Origin: Bacteroidota bacterium
Lineage (GTDB): Bacteria; Bacteroidota; Bacteroidia; Flavobacteriales; Weeksellaceae
Length of the DNA stretch: 64,000 bases
Assembly (NCBI GenBank): GCA_023422635.1
Contig: JAFAGO010000013.1
Span: forward strand, 1-64,000
Direction of reading: 5' to 3'
The position numbers and the translations under genes are program-made. Under the pieces are notes generated by a model, which worked only from the letters and a program-made list of their open reading frames with translations, did no database searches and was not told the DNA's origin. Shown piece after piece: positions 52,962 to 60,130 of this stretch (position 1 is the stretch's first letter; every line of letters begins with the position of its first letter).

Positions 52962-54182
52962 CTAGTATTCAAATTTTCGAATTGCTTCAAGTGTTTGATC
53001 GATATCGGCATCAGTTAAAGCAACTGACAAAAACCAAGATTGAAATGCGTTGGGAGGAAGGTAAATGCCTTGTTGCAACAATTGATGAAAGAAATTATTA
53101 AACAACGCAAAATTCGATTGTCGTGCTTGTTCGAAATCAGCAACAGAGTTAATATGAAAAAACACCGACATCATTGATCCTTTCCGGTTGATGCGATGAA
53201 CAATATTTTTACGATTCAAAATCTCACCGATTTCAAAATCAAGTCTTTCCGCTTTTTGATTGAGTTGCTGATAAAATTGAATATCGTACAACAGGATTTC
53301 CAAAGTTTTTAAACCTGCAGCGTACGCGAGCAAATTCTCATTCGCGTTATTTGCCAAATAAAAATCCCCTTTTGGAGCCAGAATATCCATAATTTCTTTG
53401 CGGCCACCAAAACCACCCAATGGGAATCCACCACCCAAAACCGAACCGTACACCACCAAATCTGCTTGAATGGAATACACTTCTTGCGCTCCGCCAAATG
53501 CAATACGAAAGCCAGTTTTAGTTTCGTCGAAAATTAAAATGGAATGGTAATTTGTGCAAAGGAGTTTAAGATTTTGTAAGAAATTATTTTCAGGAAGTAC
53601 ACATCCCATATTCGCAGCAACGGGTTCTACAATTACTGCTGCAATCGTATCGCCGTGATGTTTAAAAATATCGTTAGCCGTTTCTGAATCGTTGTAGGAG
53701 CAAAAAAGAATATCGGAATCTATTGCGCTAAAAACATTTAAATTTTCGTGGCCACTTCCTTTAAATACAAGTATTTTTTTACGATTGGTAAAGATTCTTG
53801 CCACTTGAATGGCATCCGAACACGCTTGCATTCCCGAAGAGGTAAACCGAAATTTTTCAATATTTGGAATGCTTTGTACAACAAGTTTACCGAGTTCCAA
53901 CTGAATTTCAGAAGGCGTTGCCGAAGAAAAGCTATGTTGCAATTGTACTGCAATTTCTTCCAAAACTTCTGGATGAGCATAACCAATGAGTGAAGCCCCA
54001 AAATCGTTATGATAATCGATAAAAACATTGCCATCCAAATCCCAAAAACGCGCTCCTTTTTTTGTTTGTGCTACGATCGGATTTTTTCCCACAGATTTAA
54101 AAGATTGCTGTGGAGCATTGGTTCCGCCTGGAAAAATTTTCAGTGCTTTATCATAATACAATGAATTATCGTCAAAATTCAT
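52962..54182 (-). CDS. GSA-aminomutase-like fold-type I protein lacking the PLP lysine
   Basis: 406 residues, clearly related to glutamate-1-semialdehyde 2,1-aminomutase (HemL). It has IFPGGTNAPQQSFKSVG, FWDLDGNVFIDY, IGYAHPEV, GDTIAAVIVEPVAANMG and LIFDETKTGFRIAFGGAQ, with Asp219 at the pyridine-nitrogen position. But the block that normally reads GKIIGGG is GSVLGGG: the cofactor lysine is Ser247 (codon TCG, 53442-53444). The usual substrate motif YHGH is SGHENL and AGTLSGNP is ANNANENL. It cannot be a normal aminomutase. It is the last gene of an operon starting near 56488 and follows the glucosaminidase by 4 bp. Confidence 0.88.
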   Translation of the reverse strand: MNFDDNSLYYDKALKIFPGGTNAPQQSFKSVGKNPIVAQTKKGARFWDLDGNVFIDYHNDFGASLIGYAHPEVLEEIAVQLQHSFSSATPSEIQLELGKLVVQSIPNIEKFRFTSSGMQACSDAIQVARIFTNRKKILVFKGSGHENLNVFSAIDSDILFCSYNDSETANDIFKHHGDTIAAVIVEPVAANMGCVLPENNFLQNLKLLCTNYHSILIFDETKTGFRIAFGGAQEVYSIQADLVVYGSVLGGGFPLGGFGGRKEIMDILAPKGDFYLANNANENLLAYAAGLKTLEILLYDIQFYQQLNQKAERLDFEIGEILNRKNIVHRINRKGSMMSVFFHINSVADFEQARQSNFALFNNFFHQLLQQGIYLPPNAFQSWFLSVALTDADIDQTLEAIRKFEY

Positions 54183-54186
54183 GTCC

Positions 54187-55236
54187 TTATGATCTAGGTT
54201 TTTTACTTTGAAGATAAATCAATTGTCCAGGTTTTGGTTGTTGACCTTCGTTCATCCGATTTTTAGTGTATAATTTTGAAAGTTTAACGCCAAATTTCTG
54301 AGCGATATCATACATCGATTCACCAGATCTTGCTTTGTATATTTCCACATTTCCTGATGAAGATTTGGGCTCTAGAAACAAGACATCATTTCTTTGTAAA
54401 CGACTACCTTTCAATTCATTCCACTTCAAAATTTTACTTTCGTTTATTCCGAATTTTTTGGAGATATAGCTTACGTTTGTATCTGCTGGAATAATGATGA
54501 ATTTTTTACCACCGTTCGGATGGTTTTTCACGAGAATGGAATTAAGAATTTCTCGATCAGATTTAATTTTTTCAACCTTTTCCTGTTGTTTCGCGTAAGA
54601 AACTTGTTCGTAAGGAACTTTAATGGTTGTTGGTTTTGTTTTGGCTTTACTTTGGTCGAGTTTTGCCATAAAAATATTGTCGTTCCTAAGATCAGGATAC
54701 AGTTTTAAAACAGTATACAACACTTCTTTGGAATTGGTTTCATCGAATTCGTACAAACGGTATTTCTCAATTTTACTAATCAAGATATGTGCGTATTTGG
54801 GATTCGTTGCGTAACCTGCTTTTTTTAAGCCATGTGCCCAAGCTTTGTAATCCTTCATATCGAGCGTGAAGAGGTTTTGGTAATATTTTCTAAACGCTAA
54901 AAATTTCGAATGGTCTTCGTACGAATCTCGGGGATCGTCATACACTCTGAAACATTCGTTGGGTGCATCATCGGTATGGCTCATTGTTTTGCCCGACCAT
55001 TCATCTTTACATTTAATTCCGAAATGATTATTTCCTTCGCGGGCCAATCGACTTTGTCCACCACCTGTTTCTAAAAGACCCTGCGCAAGCGTTATGGAAG
55101 CCGGAATCTTATATTTTTCCATTTCTTCTACGGCAAAAGAGGCAAATCTTTGAATGTACTGTTCGTCATTCGCCCAAGTTTGAGCACTTAAAGTTTTCAC
55201 ACTTAGAATAAATGCAATCGCAAAAAATTTCTTCAT
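54187..55236 (-). CDS. Peptidoglycan N-acetylglucosaminidase with two LysM domains
   Basis: 349 residues. Signal peptide KKFFAIAFILSVKTLSA, cut before QTW. A glucosaminidase domain (about 25-165) shows ASITLAQGLLETGGGQSRLA with the catalytic Glu and GNNHFGIKCKDEWSG, KYYQNLFTL and WAHGLKKAGYATNPKYAHILI. A linker (about 170-240) precedes two LysM domains, at about 240-285 and 300-345 (GESMYDIAQKFGVKLSKLY). It cleaves glycan strands of the cell wall. It lies within the operon, 4 bp before the aminomutase-like gene. Confidence 0.9.
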   Translation of the reverse strand: MKKFFAIAFILSVKTLSAQTWANDEQYIQRFASFAVEEMEKYKIPASITLAQGLLETGGGQSRLAREGNNHFGIKCKDEWSGKTMSHTDDAPNECFRVYDDPRDSYEDHSKFLAFRKYYQNLFTLDMKDYKAWAHGLKKAGYATNPKYAHILISKIEKYRLYEFDETNSKEVLYTVLKLYPDLRNDNIFMAKLDQSKAKTKPTTIKVPYEQVSYAKQQEKVEKIKSDREILNSILVKNHPNGGKKFIIIPADTNVSYISKKFGINESKILKWNELKGSRLQRNDVLFLEPKSSSGNVEIYKARSGESMYDIAQKFGVKLSKLYTKNRMNEGQQPKPGQLIYLQSKKPRS

Positions 55237-55247
55237 CGTAACGATGT

Positions 55248-56156
55248 TTATATCAATTTAATTAATTCTCGATTCTGTTTTTTCAGCATTTCATTAGCGC
55301 CATCAACTCCTTGCAAACCACCAGTATGAAACGCCAAAATTCTACTTCCTTCTGGAAATTCACCTGCTTGTATCATCCTCAAAAGCCGCTGCATCATCTT
55401 TCCTGTATAAATAGGATCTAGCGGAATTTTATAGTTGTGAAAAAATTCATTTATAAAACGAACATTTTCGTCGGTTATTTTGCCATAGCGTTCAGAAGGT
55501 TCAATGAGTTGAACATTATTCCTACCTGAAAGTGAAAAAACAAGTTGTTCTAATGAAGAATCCTTCACCACTTTATAACCAATAACTTTCTGATTTTCTT
55601 CACAATATTTTGAAATTCCCGCCAACGTTCCACCAGTTCCCACGGCACTGCAAAGGTAATCAAAATCTTGAGTTTCAATTCCGAGCATATTTTGAATCCC
55701 TTTTACGGCAAGTTCATTTGTTCCACCTTCTGGAATAACTAACGCGTTGGGAAATTCTTTTTTAAGGTTTGAAGAAATCGCCTCTTTATCACGATACGAT
55801 TCGCGATCTACAAATCGAAATTCCATACCATTCGATTGTGCAAATGAAAGGGTTGGATTGAGATGGATGGCTGAAGTTAATTCTTCCCCACGAATAATTC
55901 CGACGGTTTTTATGCCCGCTAATTTTCCGGCATACGACACCGCCGCGATATGGTTAGAAAAAGCACCACCAAAGGTAATGAGTAAAGGATTTTCAAAAGA
56001 TTCTTCCTGATATTTTTGAAGTTGATAATAGAGTTTCCAGAATTTATTTCCCGAAATTTGAGGATGAATTTGATCCTCTCTTTTCATAAAGAGCGTACAA
56101 TTTCCTGGTATTGAAATTTGTTGAATATCAACTTTTGAGGCACTAAAAATATTCAT
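55248..56156 (-). CDS. 1-aminocyclopropane-1-carboxylate deaminase / D-cysteine desulfhydrase family
   Basis: 302 residues, fold-type II PLP enzyme. The cofactor lysine lies in HPQISGNKFWKLYYQLQ (Lys of GNKFWK), and the glycine-rich phosphate loop is CSAVGTGGTLAGIS. The FGGAFSNHIAAVSYAG segment is typical. It cleaves D-cysteine or ACC; Bacteroidota members are mostly D-cysteine desulfhydrases, so ACC activity should not be assumed. Its start overlaps the stop of the HExxH gene upstream by 4 bp (ATGA). Confidence 0.88.
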   Translation of the reverse strand: MNIFSASKVDIQQISIPGNCTLFMKREDQIHPQISGNKFWKLYYQLQKYQEESFENPLLITFGGAFSNHIAAVSYAGKLAGIKTVGIIRGEELTSAIHLNPTLSFAQSNGMEFRFVDRESYRDKEAISSNLKKEFPNALVIPEGGTNELAVKGIQNMLGIETQDFDYLCSAVGTGGTLAGISKYCEENQKVIGYKVVKDSSLEQLVFSLSGRNNVQLIEPSERYGKITDENVRFINEFFHNYKIPLDPIYTGKMMQRLLRMIQAGEFPEGSRILAFHTGGLQGVDGANEMLKKQNRELIKLI

Positions 56157-56488
56157 GATTCAACTCTATATTTCCAAAAACTCCAAAATTTTCGGGATTT
56201 CAAGTATTGTAAATCAGATTCTTTTGCATAGGCCTCACGTTCGAAAGAAATGTTGCGATAGGCCAAAAAACCATCTTTCAATTTGAAAAACCAATAGTAA
56301 TATTCCACCACATACCACAAGTAAAAAAACACAATTAATAACTCTAATTGCTGTCGCAAATGAATTTTTTCGTGGTTGATGAGCACTTTATTTTCTTTGT
56401 ATTCTGGCTTCTGTAAAAGAATAAACGGATAAAGGGTAATCCCGTTTATTTTTGTATTTTTGAGAAGCATTTGGCATACAATTATCAT
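56153..56488 (-). CDS. Small protein with HExxH motif and hydrophobic helix
   Basis: 111 residues. Contains LINHEKIHLRQQLELL, in which HEKIH matches the HExxH zinc-protease motif, about residues 39-43. A hydrophobic aromatic stretch (LIVFFYLWYVVEYYYWFF) follows, and FEREAYAKE supplies a possible third ligand Glu. It is very short for a protease. The ATG at 56488 is supported by a TACATTTG element only 4 nt upstream. It is the first gene of a four-gene operon. Whether it cuts peptides is unknown; comparable conserved small proteins occur in Flavobacteriia. Confidence 0.7.
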   Translation of the reverse strand: MIIVCQMLLKNTKINGITLYPFILLQKPEYKENKVLINHEKIHLRQQLELLIVFFYLWYVVEYYYWFFKLKDGFLAYRNISFEREAYAKESDLQYLKSRKFWSFWKYRVES

Positions 56489-56492
56489 AAAA

Positions 56493-56500
56493 CAAATGTA
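56493..56500 (-). promoter_or_regulatory. Putative -7 element TACATTTG abutting the HExxH gene start
   Basis: A TAnnTTTG match on the minus strand with a 4-nt spacer (TTTT) to the ATG at 56488. Confidence 0.5.
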
Positions 56501-56525
56501 TAAAAAAAGCTTGTGTTTTTAACTT

Positions 56526-56708
56526 ATGACACGATACGACATCAAAGAAAACGAGGACTTTTACTATAACGAGCAAGGCTACAAAGTGTTTACAGAGAAA
56601 TTTCATCTTAAACGCGGCTATTGCTGCAAAAGTGGATGTAAGCATTGCCCTTATGGTTATGATAAAAAAACCGATACTTTTAAGAAAAATAATAAAACCC
56701 AGAAATAA
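56526..56708 (+). CDS. DUF5522 small cysteine-rich protein
   Basis: 60 residues. The compact cluster GYCCKSGCKHCPYG at about 37-50 is the DUF5522 signature; its four Cys could hold zinc or an iron-sulfur centre. The rest is charged. The stop is 1 bp before the ATG of the DUF4136 lipoprotein. Function unknown. Confidence 0.82.
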   Translation: MTRYDIKENEDFYYNEQGYKVFTEKFHLKRGYCCKSGCKHCPYGYDKKTDTFKKNNKTQK

Positions 56709-56709
56709 A

Positions 56710-57240
56710 ATGAAAAAATACATTCTTTTGGTTTTGGCTTCGGCAACCTTGGGATTAACCTCCTGCAGTCCGTTTCAAGTACGCTCCGATTATTCGGAAA
56801 CGGCAAATTTTGGAACGTATAAAACGTATAAGTTAAGAATTGATGATTTGAAGTTGAACGACATTGATAAAGATCGCGTGTTGAACGAACTTTCGAAACA
56901 ACTTCAAAGCAAAGGATTACAACCAGGCGAAAGTCCGGATTTAATTGTAAATGTGAAAGCAAGCCATAAAAAGGTAACCGATGTGCAATCTTCCAGACCT
57001 TGGGGCGCTTGGGGTTGGGGCGGACCTTGGGGAATGGGTGTCGGTTTTGATCGCACTTGGACCAGCAATTACAATCAAGGTGGTTTAACCATCGATTTGG
57101 TTGATGCAAGAACTCAAAAATTAGTTTGGCAAGGAATCGGAAATGGAATTTCAGTGGATTCTCCTAGAAACAAACAAAAACAAATACCAGAAATTGTTGC
57201 CGACATTATGGCCAATTATCCACCAAAAAAGGGCAATTAA
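56710..57240 (+). CDS. DUF4136 lipoprotein
   Basis: 176 residues. Lipoprotein signal (KKYILLVLASATLGLTSC, Cys at about 19). The mature domain shows the DUF4136 pattern: YSETANFGTYKTYKL, ELSKQLQSKGLQPGESPDLIVNVKA, a Trp/Gly-rich RPWGAWGWGGPWGMGVG, and ARTQKLVWQGIGNG. It should be anchored in the envelope. The ATG at 56710 is preferred to the longer upstream frame because of the signal peptide. Its stop codon lies inside the terminator hairpin. Confidence 0.85.
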   Translation: MKKYILLVLASATLGLTSCSPFQVRSDYSETANFGTYKTYKLRIDDLKLNDIDKDRVLNELSKQLQSKGLQPGESPDLIVNVKASHKKVTDVQSSRPWGAWGWGGPWGMGVGFDRTWTSNYNQGGLTIDLVDARTQKLVWQGIGNGISVDSPRNKQKQIPEIVADIMANYPPKKGN

Positions 57241-57252
57241 AAAATTGCCCTT
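57225..57252. terminator. Terminator overlapping the DUF4136 stop codon
   Basis: A stem AAGGGCAATT / AATTGCCCTT, 57229-57238 and 57243-57252, loop of four A. The TAA stop (57238-57240) overlaps the end of the stem. The minus strand has a run of six T, so it should also end the HAF/T9SS gene. Confidence 0.8.
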
Positions 57253-57278
57253 CCCTTTTAAATACATCGTTTCCGCGA

Positions 57279-58153
57279 TTATTGTTTAATAAATTTCGTG
57301 GTTTGAGTTTTGCCATCTGCGGTTACCTTTACCACATACACGCCCTTATCAAGATGGGAAATAGTAATGGAAGAAGCAGATTTTCCTGCATATACTTTTT
57401 GTCCAACCAAATTGAATATTTCTACTTCGGTAATATTTTTAGCATTAACATTTAAAACATCTTTTGCTGGATTAGGATAAACCGACACTTTTGAAAAGGA
57501 CGATTCTTGAGTCGACAATGAAAATGTATCGCCTAAAGAGATCGCCCAACCTGTTGCCATAAACGCAACTCCATTTCCAAATCCTGAAATATATTTTCCA
57601 CCTTTTGAAATATTAGAAGCAGCGCCGTAGAAATTCGTGGTTTCAATACCGTGAGAAAGTAAAAAATCTTTTACATAAATCGGATTACTTCCAAGCGAGG
57701 AATGATAAATAGCGGGATATCTTACGAAGCCTTCCATTGGAACATAGGTTTCAAAATAGCCAACCGCTACTCCATCATTTGAAATTGCAGATACACCTCC
57801 TGATCCAATTTCTGCTAAATCTTCAGGGATTTCGAAAGTGATAGGAGCATTTGAACCTATTTTATAATACATCGGTTTTGTGCTGGAACGCCTACCATTT
57901 CGTTATTATCGTTAATTCCGCGAATTTCGCCGTAATCATTTGCGATAACAGTAATGCTTCCATCTTCTTTAAAATAGGCTGGCATGCGTACTGTACCTGT
58001 TGGAAGATCATCTACCCAACCAACAGCAACCCCCTCATTATTAACGGAATATGCAGCTGCATATTCATAAAGATCACTGGAAATTTCTTTAAATTCTACC
58101 TGACCAAATGCGAAACCATTGATCAAGATAAGCGCAAAGTAAATTTTTCTAAT
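57279..58153 (-). pseudogene. HAF-repeat, T9SS-sorted protein gene with a frameshift and lost start codon
   Basis: Two frames together make one secreted protein. The upstream part (57857-58153) has a signal-like RKIYFALILINGFAFG, then repeats of the kind seen in HAF-repeat proteins: YSVNNEGVAVGWVDD and INDNNEMVGV. It then hits a stop at 57857. The downstream part (57279-57872) carries on with AISNDGVAVGYFET and the type A sorting domain (VYPNPAKDVLNVNA to the end KFIKQ). A change of one base around 57861-57875 (near a run of four A) would join them. The natural start codon position reads ATT (58151-58153) where ATG is expected. Both lesions suggest a pseudogene, unless they are sequencing errors or the gene uses unusual decoding. 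Confidence 0.75.
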
Positions 58154-58300
58154 ACTGTTTAAAATATAAATTTATTTTACAACATTATACATAATTTATT
58201 AATAAACCATCAAGTTAAATTGATTTATTATGAGAATTCGATATTTTAAATAACTCTAATTGACAGAGCTTTTTGTAAAGAAATTACAATTGAAGTTCAC

Positions 58301-58333
58301 AAAAAAAACCGCTGCCTTGTTACGGGAAGCGGC
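58301..58333 (-). terminator. Intrinsic terminator of pafA
   Basis: A stem ACCGCT / AGCGGC (imperfect inner part) with a run of T on the minus strand, just after the stop at 58341. Confidence 0.65.
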
Positions 58334-58340
58334 TCGTTTA

Positions 58341-59987
58341 TTATTCTCCTAAAACTTCAGCGATCGGCTGTCCGACATTTCCGCTAGGATTTTCTATTTT
58401 CAGAAATTGTGCAAGTGTAGGCGCAATATCCGTCATGTAATGTGGTTTACTGCTTGAGCCATGTTTAACATTCCAACCCATAAATAGCAATGGAATATGT
58501 GAATCGTAAGAATTCCAAACACTGTGCGTGGTTCCTTTTTTAGCATAGCTTGGCAAAAGGCCATCATGCGAAATAATTTGAATATCGCCGCTTCGTTGCC
58601 AGTTATATCCGTTAATAATTCTGGTTTTTATCGGCTCGGGAATTGGCGCCTCACCAGCTTCTTCCAAATCGATACAATATAAAACACGAGGATCTTTGTT
58701 TAAAGTATTGATGATGGTTTGTTTAACATCATCTTCATCCAAATTTCTTTCTGCAATTGCTTTTTTATCCAAATAAATTTGATAATTATCGACTGCTAAA
58801 ATCAGTTTGCTGTATTGGTATTTTTTTTCGAGTTCAGCTTGAAGGTTTTTATCCATTCCATCATCAAAAAAGCCCGACATCATTTTATTTTCTTTAAGAT
58901 ATCCTTCGGAATGTGCACCACCGTGATCCGCGGATAAGAAAACTAAATACTCACCTTTACCTACTTTTTCATCTAACATTTTAAAGAAAGCGGCCAGATC
59001 ACGATCTAATCTCAAATAGGTATCTTGAACTTCAATTGAATTCGGACCGAAAGAATGGCCAACATAATCCGTTGAAGCAATATTGATCGCTAGGAAATCC
59101 GTAATCTCATCTTTTCCCATTTGATTTCCATCGATTGCAGCTTCGGCAAATTTAAGCGTATAGGAGTTTCCAAATGGGGTTGTTCGTAAAACGCCTTTTT
59201 TCTTTGCGTAATCTGCAGCTAAATTATTGTATGGAAAAACTGGCTTTTCTGCACTTCCCAAATTGTATTCCCATGGAACATCATCTCTTGTGCTTTCGGT
59301 ATATTGGTCGATGGGTAATAGCGTATTCCAACCTTTAGAAACCAACTGCTCCGCTAATTTCAGTTTATTGAAACTTTTTACCCATTGTGGCAGTTCCTTC
59401 ATATAATACGTACTCGTAATGAAATTTCCGGTTTCTTCATCAAACCAAAAAGCACCTGTAGGATTGTGACCTGCGGGCAAAATGGAAGCGCGATCTTTTA
59501 ATGAAACCCCAACCACTTTCGATTGAAAACTGGTAGCCATTCTTAATTGATCGGTGATCGTGGTACTCCAAAGATTTCTTGGTGAATGTCCGCCAATTTT
59601 CTGATTATCTGTTCCAACACCTTTTTCTGTGGCATCAGTGGTACAATAAACGCCTTTTCCTGTTTCCTTATCTGTCCAATCATTTCCTGCAATTCCATGA
59701 ATGGAAGGCACAGAACCCGTATAGATACACGTATGCCCCAAAGCTGTTACCGTAGGAACATAGGGAATCATAACATTGTTTAAACTATATCCTGTGTTAA
59801 GCATTCTTTTAAAGCCATCATTTCCGTATTTATCGTAATAGCGATACAGATAATCCCAACGCATTTGATCGATTACCAAACCTACTACCAATTTTGGGCG
59901 TTCCAATGTAGTTTTAGAATGCTGCTGCGCTGGCAGTGAAGCACTTGCAAGAAGAATCCAAGATATTGCAACTATTTTTTTAATCAT
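58341..59987 (-). CDS. pafA: PafA-type alkaline phosphatase
   Basis: 548 residues from ATG 59987 (IKKIVAISWILLASASLPA, signal peptide, cut before QQH). A periplasmic phosphate-monoesterase of the alkaline phosphatase superfamily. The probable nucleophile is Thr81 in PTVTALGHT; Asn102 in AGNDW and Lys164/Arg166 in SLKDRAS match the PafA active-site set (offset by 2 from the Elizabethkingia enzyme). The metal-ligand motif LVIDQMRWDYLY and SADHGGAHSEG are intact. A TATTTTTG element lies 20 nt upstream. Confidence 0.93.
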   Translation of the reverse strand: MIKKIVAISWILLASASLPAQQHSKTTLERPKLVVGLVIDQMRWDYLYRYYDKYGNDGFKRMLNTGYSLNNVMIPYVPTVTALGHTCIYTGSVPSIHGIAGNDWTDKETGKGVYCTTDATEKGVGTDNQKIGGHSPRNLWSTTITDQLRMATSFQSKVVGVSLKDRASILPAGHNPTGAFWFDEETGNFITSTYYMKELPQWVKSFNKLKLAEQLVSKGWNTLLPIDQYTESTRDDVPWEYNLGSAEKPVFPYNNLAADYAKKKGVLRTTPFGNSYTLKFAEAAIDGNQMGKDEITDFLAINIASTDYVGHSFGPNSIEVQDTYLRLDRDLAAFFKMLDEKVGKGEYLVFLSADHGGAHSEGYLKENKMMSGFFDDGMDKNLQAELEKKYQYSKLILAVDNYQIYLDKKAIAERNLDEDDVKQTIINTLNKDPRVLYCIDLEEAGEAPIPEPIKTRIINGYNWQRSGDIQIISHDGLLPSYAKKGTTHSVWNSYDSHIPLLFMGWNVKHGSSSKPHYMTDIAPTLAQFLKIENPSGNVGQPIAEVLGE

Positions 59988-60007
59988 TACCGTAAATTTT
60001 ACAAACA

Positions 60008-60015
60008 CAAAAATA
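60008..60015 (-). promoter_or_regulatory. Putative -7 element TATTTTTG of pafA
   Basis: A TAnnTTTG match on the minus strand, 20 nt before the ATG at 59987. Confidence 0.45.
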
Positions 60016-60130
60016 AGGCAATTAAAAAGAAATTCCTTTAAAATTTTTCATTTTAAAGGAATATTAATATGCAGTAAAACTTAAACTCAAGAGAAATAAC
60101 TTCGATTGAGAATGCCCTTATATCTACCAT

